A stretch of DNA of 64,000 nucleotides from Rhexocercosporidium sp. MPI-PUGE-AT-0058 (Eukaryota; Ascomycota; Leotiomycetes; Helotiales): NCBI GenBank assembly GCA_020746875.1, contig JAGTJL010000018.1, positions 868,001 through 932,000 on the forward strand, read 5' to 3'. The position numbers were made by a program, and so were the translations under genes. The number at the start of each line of letters is the position of its first letter. The stretch's first letter is position 1. Under the pieces are notes generated by a model. The model was not told the DNA's origin. It saw nothing but the letters and a program-made list of their open reading frames with translations, and ran no database searches. This document shows, piece by piece, positions 34,852-45,991 of this stretch.

Positions 34852-35560
34852 TGTATTCGGTGATCAGGTTGTGTGAGATGAAAGGATAGTTGGGTATGGG
34901 TGTAAGGTAAGGCGCGTTCAAAGTGATTGGAGGCCGACCAGGTGTTCGACGCAGGAGAGGAAGCTTCTTGAAGTCTCGAAGATGTTGAAGAAAGGGTTTA
35001 CAAAAGAGCAAGATGATGTGCGGATGCAAGAGTTTGAAGAATAGAAAGTCTTTTGATGGTCTCTGGTATTTGCAGATGGTGTGTGGTGGTTCGAAATCTC
35101 TAATAGTCAGCGTAATAGGTGTGCTGTTTATATATGTGCCTCCTCGCTAATGAAAATCGAGGTCGTTGGAACTAGTCCCATTCGAGGCTGCTCGACGAGG
35201 TAGTTAATGCGACAAAGGCGGCCGCACCGTGAATCACCGCACCGTGAATCACACTGGTTTGTATAGGTCTAGAACGTTCGAGAGCAAATTGATTGGCTCT
35301 AATGTCCTGCATTCACGTCACTGACGTGGCTGAGCAAGGAATAGAACTACTTTGGTAGTCGAGGGAATAGTTGTTGTAGCCAAGACTTCTAGAGTTCTTC
35401 GATAACAGGGGAAAGTCAACAAAGCCTCAACAACAATTAACAACGCCTTAACAGCACAATGCGTATCTGCCCAAGTCCTCGAGGTTCTTGCAGACCCTCC
35501 TTTCCCGAATCTCTCCTCAACAAATCAATCAATTTGAACCTCATCATCACCACCGCAGCA
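34852..35560. promoter_or_regulatory. Divergent intergenic, paralogues 2 and 3
   Basis: About 0.7-0.9 kb between head-to-head relatives. A direct pair CACCGTGAATCAC at 35225-35252 is visible. No confident promoter element assigned. Confidence 0.4.
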
Positions 35561-36774
35561 ATGCCGCCCAAAGCTTCAGCGTACTTGCCCCCTCCCCCCC
35601 CCGGGAGCCGTCAAAGGATAAGTTGATGAATCAAATGCTGATGGCCTTTCACAAAATAATTCGTTGAACGATGAACGATGAACGATCATTCGTGGAGTTT
35701 CACTAACCTCTTTGTGTCTCCGCAGACCCTCTCTAAATGTGTCACAAGCTCTCCCACACTTTCGACGAGACGAAACTTGGCAGTGTCCAAGATCTTATAG
35801 CAACCATCTCACAACAAGCGTTCAATGAAGGATGGGGCCGCCATGACGTATCTTGTCGGAGAAATTGCTTACCTAGCCTCTACTTGGCAGACGATGGGGA
35901 AGAGATTCAGGATGAAGATGGAGGTGCAAGTCTGTTGAAGACACAACCAAGAGTCAAAGCCCGCACAAAATCAGGACGAAGACCCCGCCCAGCTCCTCGC
36001 AGAACCACCAAAGCCCAAAAACCTCGTTCAACTCGCAACACACGCAGAGCTACCTCGGAGCCAAGCGCAGCGGCAGATGACAACTCGGACTACGAGACGG
36101 ACACTGCTCCCCAAAAGAGAATCAAGCGCTACGATCTCGGCATATCAAGACGATTCGTAACCAAGGTCGAATTCAGCGCTCTCCGCTAGCACTGGAAATA
36201 CACCACAACCCTCTATCAAAACAAGGCCTCAAACGAGAAAGAGCAGATGCAACTCACTGAGCCAGAAGCTATCAGATGGCATCGGATGGAGGGTACGGAG
36301 TACAAGCGGACAAAAGGCAAGATAGCAGAGAAGGATGAGGAGATTGAGCTCAACTTGATCAGATTCCGGAAGCAGATTCGGCGCAAGATTTGCAAGGGTC
36401 TCCAGGATCGTCGTGAGAAGGAACTTAAAGCCGAATATTATGGGTCGGATGATGATTTGATGCCGCAGGACTTCAATTAGTGGAACTCAACAGAGGATGA
36501 GGAAGAAGAGGTGCAGGCAATCTTGGGAGATAGTGAAGATGAGCTTGAAGGCGAGAATGATAATGAGGGCGAGGGAGAAGGTGTGGACGAGAATGGAAAT
36601 GAGGGTGAGCGAGAACAGTCCAGTGAGTCTGAGGTGAACTTTGGAATGCCAGTCTACCAGGCTCGAGCGCGCTCGACCGAGTCACAATGGAGTGAGGCGC
36701 CGTAGGAGTTCTTGGACGAAGAGATAATGTACTTGAAGGTAGAAGGACTGAGGATGACTGTCGAGTGTGTTTGA
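35561..36774 (+). pseudogene. Broken paralogue 3 of the same family
   Basis: A start-like ATGCCGCCCAAAG lies at about 35562. After a CGCAG acceptor near 35725, one frame runs from 35737 to 36774. It includes LIATISQQAFNEGW, basic segments (RTKSGRRPRPAPRRTTKAQK), KVEFSALR, LTEPEAIRWH, RKQIRRKICKG, an acidic Glu/Gly/Asn tail and FGMPVYQARA. It is broken by TAG at 36187, 36478 and 36703. The segment preceding 35737 matches the intact paralogue (TLSK for NLSK) in another frame, so there is also an indel. A GAACGAT triplet repeat lies at 35665-35690 inside the presumed intron. All the stops are TAG, consistent with CAG-to-TAG. Confidence 0.65.
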
Positions 36775-37687
36775 ATGAAAAGCTGTTGAACATCTCATCC
36801 TAGAGGGCACTTGCATATATAGCAGAGCACTAATATGGTGCAGGCTGATGATGGCTGAAGAAGGTCCCTTTGAACTTGGATCATGATCCTAAAGCCTGGC
36901 GAAATGGGGCTCATATATCCTCCTCGTCGCTGTTTTTGCTAGTGCCTTTCGCCGGTAGCAATAGCAATTCCCTGTGCTGTTTCTTTTATACCTCCTTTGT
37001 TTTGTTGCTTGTTTTCTTTCTATACATTAACATCCCGACGAGCAATAAATGCAAGGCGCAACTTTGATAATACTTCCAAGCGTTGATTTCATAATTACTA
37101 GTTGTGTTGTTACAGAGAAAATTATTTGCACTCTAGGTCGTTTTCCAAGTCTGTCAAGACCAAACACGAACTAAGCATTTCCGGACAAACTTATAAGCGA
37201 GCTCAAACTAATTATTTGGAAACCTTCAAAGCCGAGAGGATGAACAAATGTTTGATGCACTAGAATCCAATTGGAAATAACTTCCTTGGAACTTTGTAAG
37301 TGCTAATTTAGCTTCGTCAAAGGGAAGAGTGGGTTGCTTGCGAGGCAGTCTGCTCAGAGCAGCGGTCTCACAAGACGTGACTTTGGAGATGCACCTTTCA
37401 AAGCCTTACACTCAACGCAATTCAGCCCAAACGATGTCTGCTCTTTTGACCAAGAATGTTTTAACTGTTTGGAAGTGCCTCTGGCACAACACCGAAGGCT
37501 TGAAATACATGCTGTCCAGCCCACCTGCCAATGCTCAGGGGTATCACGTGTCTCTATTGTCAGCTAGGTACTGACCTCGGTTAAACTCTTACCGAGCCAC
37601 GAGCAGCGGTGAGCTCCGTCTCTCACCCCTCCATCCATCTCTCCCCTGCTCAGGTTGAGATAAGTATGAAGCAAAAGAAACAGACAC
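36775..37687. other. Intergenic
   Basis: No supported gene. Short frames near 37.33-37.57 kb overlap in two frames and show no conserved motif. Confidence 0.45.
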
Positions 37688-38020
37688 TTATGCAAGCAGT
37701 TCCTGCCCAAGCCTACTAAATGTCACGTTCCCAAACAACATCTGCAGCTCCTGCTTCAGACTACCTCTTATCCCAGGCGGCTCCCTACTAACTAACCCAA
37801 CATGCTCAGGCACACTCCCATTCGCACGTCCGATGGCACCCTGTAACGGCGGCAAAAAAGCTAACGTACTCTCCCAGCTCGACACAAACTCCAGATCCGA
37901 ATTCTCCGTAAGCACATACCCTTCTTCTACAAGCTTAAATATTCTCTTTGGTGGTGCCACTTCAGCTGATACTGCTTCTTGGTTAGTATCTAAACAACGG
38001 ATAGAAGAGCCCCTACTCAT
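37688..38020 (-). CDS. Possible short hypothetical protein or last exon (110 aa)
   Basis: ATG at 38020 with an upstream in-frame TAG. The codon pattern looks coding (SRGSSIRCLDTNQEAV...PKRIFKLVEEGYVL...). Alternatively a CTTGTAG just upstream, preceded by a branch-like GCTAAT, could be a splice acceptor, making this a 3' exon. No domain recognised. It lies downstream of, and in the same orientation as, the next gene. Confidence 0.4.
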   Translation of the reverse strand: MSRGSSIRCLDTNQEAVSAEVAPPKRIFKLVEEGYVLTENSDLEFVSSWESTLAFLPPLQGAIGRANGSVPEHVGLVSREPPGIRGSLKQELQMLFGNVTFSRLGQELLA

Positions 38021-38173
38021 CTGGTCCCAGATCTACAAGTCCCAGAACCTCAAGCACCCATGGCATTAGCATTACCAGAATCGCAAAAGCGTTTAAGGGA
38101 CATTAAACAGGATATTCCGGCGCCAGGTCCGTAACCTGGCCGCTGTGGCGAATGTCTCCATCCATAACTTTCT

Positions 38174-39224
38174 CTATCCGTACTGGAATGGTCTAGGTGT
38201 GCTCAAATCCACTGATGGTACCTGAACGTCTTGGAATCGTGCAGAGGGGGTGGCGGAGATTCGTAGTTGATCGTGCTCATTGCGCTGCTTCTTCGGGATA
38301 AGGCCTGCGTCTATGTCGCTGTTTCGTTCACGTTTCGCGGTTGGTATGAGCGGGAGGGGCGGCGGTTTACAGGCAGTATTCAAAGGGAAATGTTCAAACA
38401 TTGCCTGTAGTGCACCTCGTCGACCCTGTTCGTCCATGAAATTGAACCATGGCGTGCGACGAATGTGAATATTCCCAAGCAACATCCTTCCTCCACTGAT
38501 GATCGAAGTGAGGAACGACGAAGGGATTTGCGCCGACAGTCGTTGGATCCAGTGCACATGTACCACCATGATTTGGACCTGAGCATCGTTGTGTTAGTGC
38601 TAGGAAGCTGAGGACTGGCCCAGGGATGTCGCATACCTTGTATGAATTTGCAGACGGACGTGCGAGGCGCTGCTCATCTGCCAATGCAAGAAGTGTGTAG
38701 AGCTCTGTCGAATTCAGCTGCCACTCGTTCCGTCGCCTGTTTCGAATGAGGACTGCTATGGACTGTCCGCTTGCCACGTCTCGTCCAACCAGAGTCGTCC
38801 TAACACCTCGTGTGCGTGAATCGCCAGTGATGCGTATCGCACTCTCCGTCCTGTATGTTGTGTTAGCACGGAGAAAACTAGGCGCATCTAGAGAGTCTGC
38901 CTTTTGGAACGCAAGCCGATTCTCCGAGTGCTGCTTCCCCAACATCTGTGCCCAGCATATCAACAAACTTCCCACCCTTTCAGAACATGCTTTCGCCATC
39001 TCAGGCCGGGTCTGAAAGTCGAGTGGAAAGCATCGTATATTTCCCTGATATGTGGTTGTTACAAAGAAAGCGTCTGTCGCCAAACAAGTTTCAAGCGAGG
39101 GTCGAATTGAGCTCTCATCTTCTTCTGCTAGGCTAATATGGAGGTCGAAGAGCTGTAAGTCCGTAAGTGTTGTTGTCGAGAGCTTGCTGAGCAGTTTGCG
39201 AACAGTGTTCTGCCATGAGGGCAT
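38174..39224 (-). CDS. Hypothetical fungal protein, 330 aa
   Basis: Exons 39224-38637 and 38578-38174, joined over a 58-bp GTATGC..CAG intron with branch-like CTAAC; total 993 nt. The N-terminus (MPSWQNTVRKLLSKL) could be amphipathic. The middle contains LHISLAEEDESSIR and TRGVRTTLVGRDV; after the intron comes WIQRLSAQIPSSFL and a conserved-looking RRTPWFNFMDEQGR, then a basic segment PTAKRERN. I recognise no named domain. The spliced protein reads smoothly across the junction, which supports the model. Confidence 0.7.
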
Positions 39225-39572
39225 GGAAAAAATCGTAATATTGAAGATCGAGTGGATGCGTGGAATCGAGTAGGTTGGGGGGTTACTATTCAGTCTTTGT
39301 TAGTATCGGTCGGTATTTTCTAAGTTAAGTGAGGCTCTGACCGGAATCTGCAATTTCTCCCGCGTTGACAGACATGAAGACCGACTGCTGTGGTTGATCG
39401 TTGTGAGGGTGATGTTCCCCTCGATGCTTGTTGATAAAAGTGACGCGAAAAATGTATCGTTTACATCATTTGAAACTTTAACTACAAGGCATCAAGAATT
39501 TTTGAGGCAACCTGAACTTCAAAGTTAGGGCTCTAGCCACACGTAGCTATCTATACTTTTTGCATATATACG
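39225..39572. promoter_or_regulatory. Divergent intergenic region
   Basis: 348 bp between two head-to-head genes. No specific site assigned. Confidence 0.35.
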
Positions 39573-40879
39573 ATGACTACGAACACTCCGGTTGATGTGG
39601 AGGAATTCTTTCTAAGGTTCCCCGACTGGCCCGAAGATTCTCTGGAGCACAGAATTGACATCGAGGCTGGAAGTCGGTGGACAATCCGTGACATCGGCAC
39701 ATTTCAGGTTCTGCGTGTAGATAGAGGAAAGGACTTTCCTATATGGCTTCAGAATAGATATATAGAAGCTCGGGAGAGGGTCAAGGAAAGCAACGATATC
39801 CAGAGAGTTATCCGACTTCTAGGTACGAACTGGAAACGGCTCAGCCGGGATGCGTTGATTGAAGCCTCTGGTTCCTTCGTAGCCTTTTTCAGCCTCCTTG
39901 CGGAAGTCATCGAACACCCCCTACGCCTGTGCCAGATCGCTACCTGAGAGATGTATTCCCCACGGCTCAAATTTCACAGCAGTCTAGTCAAAGATCTTCA
40001 TCTTCTGGACCACCATCTTCGCCTCTCGAACCTCCACCCAAGAGAATACGAGGCCAACGCTATTCTGACAGCTACCACCCATCCAATGACCCCGTCGACG
40101 AATCGGAGCAGTCCCGCTATGACGAGCAGGTAAAGGCCGAGCCTGTAACCAACGCTTGCTTCTATCACTTTCTCGAGTGTGTGACTGAGAAAACAAGACG
40201 AGAGGGGGATGACGGGTTCCGGCTTGAATGGGCACTTGCGCAAGACTCGTTCCATGTTCGAACGCTACATGCTCATTTTTCTTCGAAGAACGATGGGAGT
40301 CTTGTCCATAGGGGCAATATATCAGGCCAATGGAAGCGGCGAAGTAACATTTCTTACTGCTCGATTGAGATGAGTTACCGAAGTCTGTTGATCGGAAGCA
40401 TTTGACGGAATTCTATGCCAAATCTCGCCACGATACTGCGACTAAATCCCACGAAACTCAAGCGCAAGAAGCTTCCCATATGGTTGGAATGTACGCACAA
40501 CGGATGTTGATTCTACAACCTGGGGACCTCGACCCCTGGAACGTATCAGTACTTTTCTCCCTCTCGGCCTCCTTTCTATTAAAGATAAAGTCTTCAACCT
40601 GAACCAAGGTTAGGGTTGGCTAATAAGTAGTTAGCATTCCACTGACCACTGTGTCTCAGAACGATGCTTTCCTCCTTCTTAGCACCTTCCCTCCTGAATA
40701 TGCGAAGTACCTCAAAACTGGCGAGCAGTCAGCTTACTCGGCGTTTCCCTGAAATTCAGGAGTACGGGCCATTTGATCTCAAAGATGCCGCAGATTTTGA
40801 GATTATGGCTGAGATTATAGTCGCGCTAGTATTGCAGATACAGAGCTTCGGCTCTTTTCCTCGCTCTTCGGACATGTAG
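39573..40879 (+). pseudogene. Frameshifted fungal hypothetical protein gene
   Basis: The first segment from ATG 39573 reads EEFFLRFPDWPEDSL...IDIEAGSRWTI. A one-base loss at the C5 run 39917-39921 would, if reversed, continue directly into PTPVPDRYLRDVFPTAQ, a Ser/Pro stretch, SEQSRYDEQVKAEPVTN, FYHFLECVTE, LEWALAQD and FSSKNDGSLVH. A second shift lies near 40364-40374, after which SVDRKHLTEFYAKSRH follows. An intron of about 70 bp leads to FLLLSTFPPEYAKYLKTGEQ, and a third shift at 40747-40750 gives EIQEYGPFDLKDAADF. I recognise the overall pattern from a widespread, uncharacterised Pezizomycotina family. Three shifts in 1.3 kb argue for a pseudogene, unless they are assembly errors. Confidence 0.65.
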
Positions 40880-42352
40880 CCTTGAGGCGATGTTTTCATT
40901 GTCATGTTATAGATAGCGCTCGAGATGTCAGTAAATGCACACATTAGCCGCGAGCAGCTGTGACTTTAGCATGCTACTAGGACAGTCTGCCTCGAAATAT
41001 GTCAAATTCCAAAGGGAAACACTCGTGCACGCGTCAACCACATGTAGAAACAGAAAATTCAACGACACTACTGTCCCAATCCACAAACCCTACGCCCACC
41101 ACTACTCTACAAGCTGTTGCTCTTCTGGAGCCGTCGACCTCGCCTTCAAACCAACACGGGGCATAGTCCCCTCCCTATCCCAAGTGCATAACAATTGAGT
41201 TCCGCTTTGAGGTCATCACGTCCACAACAGTTGACTATCACTCGTATCCTCCAGCAGAGATAAGCGGAGCTTTACGACAATACATTGTATATTACAGGGC
41301 TCACAGGGATTAGATAATGTAAACATAACTAGAAGGAAGCGAGTACGGAGTCAATCATGATCGGGAAGGGTAATGTTTGATGAGAATTTCTGGGTTTTTA
41401 CTTGGTCTATGCTGTCCTCTGGCTCTTGCCATCCTACTCTACTCGACCTCTGCTGCAACTCCATCTGCAACCCTATCTCAAACCTATCTCGAAATCTGGC
41501 CCGATATTCCCAAACTCCATCCCAACTCATTCTACCCTTAGTACCCTCTGGAATCTTGAACACTACAAATCTGTATCAAATATAAATACCAACCGGCTGC
41601 GAGGCAAGCATTAGAACGAAAGTCTCTTTAAGGATTTCAGGATTCTCGTGATGGGATATCACCTCAGGTAAATGTATCTTGTCAAATAGAAATCCTTCCG
41701 AACATAAATGGAACGTGAATTTGCTTAGTTCGCTCTCTCGCTTTGCTCAACCAGTCCCCTGTCTATCATATCAAGATTGCCGGACATGTTGAATTGGGTT
41801 GAAATAGCGTATGCTTGCTTTACATACCTATCCTAAAAGCGATCGTGCCAACAATTACAAGCTTGGGGTATCGCATAAAGGTTTCTTGCAGCTGTGTGTT
41901 GACGAAAGCAATATGAAAGGGTTATTTCTTTCGAGCTTCATTACCAATTCCTCCGGTCGCTCCAACAAAATATAAATCGACCAGGATCCTGCTTAGGAAC
42001 CCTAAATAGCTTCGGGCATATAAGGAGATTCGGGTAGCTTGTGATTTTTGGGAATAAACCGAACTTTCGTCGATGGCGAATGCGTTGCACATATCGCAAG
42101 TGACTCGAGGAGGTTGTGGCGGCTGAAATGTTTAGTTGGAAACTCCTGCACGAATCTAGCTATCAGCTACTCTAGAATATCTCACGTCTACTGAAGTTAT
42201 CGTATAAATAATTCTAGTGGGCTTCCATTCGATAAAAAGAGATTATCATGCCTAGATAAACTAGGCAAAACGTATAGCCCTAACCACATATGTAATATGC
42301 TTTGTCCGAGTGCCAATAGCATCATCACGCCTCACGTGCGGACTTCATCTAC
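40880..42352. other. Intergenic; possible lone exon at 41351-41563 (minus)
   Basis: Only 41563-41351 on the minus strand looks coding (KIPEGTKGRMSWDGVWEYR...RFEIGLQMELQ), preceded by a TTTGTAG acceptor-like site, but no partner exon or family was found upstream. The remainder shows nothing. Confidence 0.35.
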
Positions 42353-42622
42353 TCAAATTTTTCCTTCGTTCAACCGTTCCAGCACAGGACCCGAGCTCGC
42401 CACCTCAAACCATCTCGCAAGTCTGGGGGTATTCTGTATCTTCGTGGACTCGAGTTTCGTAGCACTCGACTCCCCTAAGTCGGCGTCGCAACCCTCAAGT
42501 AAATCAAGGAGGACGTCGACGCGGCGCTCTTTTACAGTCGCTTGCAAAATCGGTTTCGTCCTATTTTGCGTAGAAATTTTTTGAGCACAGGCCTCCCAGC
42601 CATTTTGTGGTGCTGATACCAT
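42353..42622 (-). CDS. Possible ankyrin-like fragment (89 aa)
   Basis: ATG at 42622. The segment TKPILQATVKERRVDVLLDLLEG resembles one ankyrin repeat (A...g..dvl..LLe.gAd), and a second weaker one may follow. The TKPILQxTV coding stretch recurs near 45216-45236 on the other strand. It lies downstream of the STAND-domain gene on the same strand, so it could be a detached exon of that gene; the splice was not resolved. Confidence 0.3.
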   Translation of the reverse strand: MVSAPQNGWEACAQKISTQNRTKPILQATVKERRVDVLLDLLEGCDADLGESSATKLESTKIQNTPRLARWFEVASSGPVLERLNEGKI

Positions 42623-42914
42623 GGCTCGTTTGTTACAGTACAGTACAGTATCCTCTATACTTTATTTATATTTTCCACACTTTGGCACTGATATTGTATT
42701 ATGCGTATTTGCTCTTGCGTGGCCTACTTTCCTTTATCCAACCGGGCTCACTTTTATTTGAGCGCGGGGCCTATAGAGAGAAGAGTCATTTTTACATAAT
42801 ATACCCTCTCGTAAATTTCTATTGACCTGAGAGCAAGTCGCCCACTTGTATCCTCCTCAGCCCCACAATAACCTTTCAGAATCTCGGACGTCAATCTCCG
42901 TACAATTATTTGTG

Positions 42915-44629
42915 CTACTGGATTGGTGGATCAAAAGTACTCGCAAAGGCCATGAGTGACAATTCATCTTTCAAAGTGCGGTTTAAGCGAGGCATCGGAC
43001 GTGGGAAAGGGGATTCTGCGAAGTCGAAGGCGTAGGACGGCTCTCCCAAACATGGCACAGCCTCGTCAATGAACTCAACACAAGGTAATGCCCATCGATG
43101 AAAGTCTCCCTTTGCCGTACTAACAAGCTCTACCAGATGTCGTCCTCCGTCCTTTCGAGCATGCCGCCCCATCGAACACGACACTCTCTCCGGCCCTGCT
43201 ATCGACACTGAAATTTTCCACCCTCCTTCCGGCGGTACTTCCTGTACCTATGACCGGAGCCTAGAGGCGCCAGAGTGACTCCTATCACGTGGTAGACTGC
43301 TCGTGGCGGCCAGCTGCAAATCCTGATCCGTCACAATTGCTATCTGTTTCCTCTTTCCCTTCTAATATCAGGCGAAATTCCAACTATATCTCGGCTATCA
43401 GTAAAGATCAAATTTGGAAGACCGTTCCAACTTGGCTATTTGCAAAGAAATTTCAACTCACAGCTTTTAAGAAGCCCAAACAGCATGTGTTCAAACTGGC
43501 GACTCTCTTCTCATTCTCCTGGAGTTCCTGAAACAACTCCTTGATAGTTTGAAGTGAGCGGCGAGTGTTGTACGAGATAGTAACTTCGTGGGCACCATAG
43601 CAAGTTTCAATTCCATTAATTCGGAAAGAAATCCAAGCATCATTGGTGTCGGAGATATCTCCGTATATCCGTCGTAGGAGACCCCTCGTCTTGAGTATCC
43701 AGTCGATAGCTTTTTCATCTCCACCAGCTCGTTCTTCTGCAGCACCGGAATGCCGAGATACTGTGGAAGGATGTCCTTCAATCTATGAACGCCATGAGCA
43801 AAGCGTATTCTCTTTTAATCTTGGGACTTCAGGGTGATTGGCCGCTTACATATTGATTCATGCTTGACTCTAGCGTATGAATGATATACGTCCATTTCTT
43901 TACCACTCGTTCCATTCGCATCTCACACACCGCGAGAAAGTAGTCTCGTGGCTTCCAAATAGTGGAATCTGCTGTGCGAGTTTGAAAGGTCCTTATGGTA
44001 GTCGTCTCTGCGTCACTGGTTTCCTCTGTTTCCTCCTCTACTTCTCCACCTTCGAGCTGCCCAACTGCTCTTTTTGCATTCAGACGTCTCTGTGTCACAA
44101 CTGACTGTATTTCAACCACCTCGTTGTGATGTTGTCGATGGCTGGCCTTCAGCTCATCCATATCTCTTTCCAAACTTTCCCATTTCTGGTTCTGCACTGC
44201 CTGGTAGTACATTTGATTTGCAAGTATCATCATTCCCTTCGTGTTCTCCAACTTCTTTACGAAGTCCTTAATCTTCTCTGCCTTCAGAGCTACTTTGAAG
44301 CTGCCTCTTCTCTTCCGCTTCATCACTTCGGCATGTAGCCCGTCGACCAAGCTCTTTAACCCGTCACCGCTGCTACGACACAGTCGGAAGCTGCGCAGAA
44401 CAGTTACCTTGACCCTGGGATCGAGAAATAGTTGCTGCTGCATACTCCGATCAACCTCTTCGAATACCATGCTCAATGTCTCGAGTTCGTCAATCGCAAA
44501 GAGAATGTCTTCTGGTGCGGACTGAATCAGGCTGTAGAAGCTCTTCAACTTCTCGATGCTTTCTGCAGCTTGGATTGCAAGGGAGACTACGGCCATGCCG
44601 CTCGAGACAACGCCGAGTAATTCCGCCAT
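42915..44629 (-). CDS. STAND-type N-terminal domain protein (477 aa)
   Basis: Exons 44629-43850, 43782-43462 and 43247-42915 join in frame (1434 nt); introns are 67 and 214 bp with GT..AG ends. The start MAELLGVVSSGMAVVSLAIQ and following ESIEKLKSFY..IQSAPEDILFAIDELETLS match the fungal N-terminal domain of STAND proteins (PigL_N/SesA-like group), which normally precedes a NACHT or NB-ARC NTPase with repeats. Here no P-loop or NACHT follows. Instead there is a helical region with an acidic Glu/Thr patch and a C-terminal part (PPEGGWKISVSIAGPERV..., HLVELVSTAKGDFHRWALP). In fungi such domains take part in heterokaryon incompatibility and programmed cell death signalling; a stand-alone copy could be an effector or adaptor (inference). 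Exon 3 is less certain than exons 1-2. Confidence 0.72.
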
Positions 44630-45353
44630 TTTGATGAAGGTGTCGATGCGAAATTCATAAGAAAAGGAAGAAAATGAAGGGAGGCATCGATGTGTTGTCT
44701 TTTAGGTGGTGGGGGCTCAGCCTCGCAGTCTGTCAGATGGGTGTCACACTGCATGGAGGCGGCGAACCCTTGCAATGCATGTGATTTCCAATTGACTTCA
44801 GATAGCATACAACTTTGAAGCTAAAAACAGGATACATTTACTACAAATTACTTTAGACTCATCACTTTATCTCCCCACTCGATCCCCTCCCATCTCCGTC
44901 CCCTTTCACGAATACTACTACTTTGACACTTTGCGCTTGTACTGTAGTGCACTAGAACAATCCATAAGTATTTGATAATACGGCGAAAGCGGCTCTCGAA
45001 CTGGATGAGAGTGCCGGAGGAGATTAAGGATGTGTTGTTGAGTGCCCAGAGCGAGAGCAAGGCTCGGAAAACTCACCGTCACAAGCAGGGTATAACACCA
45101 GGTTCTTAAGTGCACAGGGCCACAGTGGCTAGGCGTCATACGGGCGACAATGTTGCGCCACAAATGGTTGAGGTGGTCTGTGCTCACAATTTTTTATTTT
45201 TTGGGGGGCGAACGGGGACGAAACCGATTTTGCAAGAAACTGTAACAATGATATATAAGCACTATATGCGGAGCTACTCGTACCAGCTTGCCGACTTTCT
45301 TCGGGGTTTATTAAGAGAACTAAGACTTTAATTTTAATATTTCCAAATACAGT
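44630..45353. other. Intergenic
   Basis: No supported gene. Contains a 21-bp sequence (45216-45236) that is the exact reverse complement of 42541-42561. Confidence 0.4.
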
Positions 45354-45600
45354 ATTGGTCCATTAGAAGAAACAGAAATAGAAACAGAAGAGACTGAAGA
45401 GACTGAAGATGTGTTACGAGAATACTTTCTCACTCAATCTTTCTAGCTCTCAAGTTGCAAAGGTAGAACAAGTTATCGCGGTTCGACGCGTTGAAAGCAC
45501 TTATCCATCGCGTTTCTTCACGTCATCAAATTCTAGCACGTGATCAAACCAACAGATCCGCTAACTGCGTCCGAAGCAGCGGGAAGAACGTCTAGACTGT
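45354..45600 (+). repeat. Duplicated upstream segment, copy A
   Basis: Two blocks match 48801-49010 in the same order and orientation: TTAGAAGAAACAGAAATAG...TTACGAGAATACTT, then CAGATCCGCTAACTGC...CCGAAGCAGCGG. Copy A has an extra AGACTGAAG unit. It lies about 390 bp upstream of the phosphotransferase-like gene. Confidence 0.8.
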
Positions 45601-45991
45601 TCAGAGATCTTGAGAGTCATAATATCGTTTTTGCCTGAGGCTTACGCACGTGATAAGAAGCCGAAGCGGACAGCCTCATACGTAGGTTTACTGCGGTTTT
45701 CCAGATCGTGATTCTCTACGGAGTATGTTCAAGGAGTGACTGCTGGAAGCCAATAGGCCCACTCGGCTACTCCCAGTCTCGAAGCCCAAAGCTTGAACGC
45801 CTTGATTGATTCCCTTGGAGATTAGGTACTGTTGTCGTGCTGGTTGCCTTAGGCATAATTATAGAAATCAAACGTCGGACTGAAGGATTACCGAAGGACT
45901 GGAGTCATGTGACTTCGCACTTCATCAGCAGGAGAAAGACAAACAAACCAACCACTTCGATTTCGCGCATTCCTAACGTAACAACAATAGA
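45601..45991. promoter_or_regulatory. Upstream region of the phosphotransferase-like gene
   Basis: Non-coding; presumably contains the promoter. CACGTGAT occurs at about 45647. No definite elements. Confidence 0.35.

Noticed and set aside
37329..37574. Two overlapping plus-strand frames of about 80 codons
   Set aside because: They overlap in different frames with no recognised motif, and no splicing partner was found.
45110..45331. 73-codon plus-strand frame
   Set aside because: Apart from the 21-bp shared segment it has no coding signature; kept only as a repeat observation.
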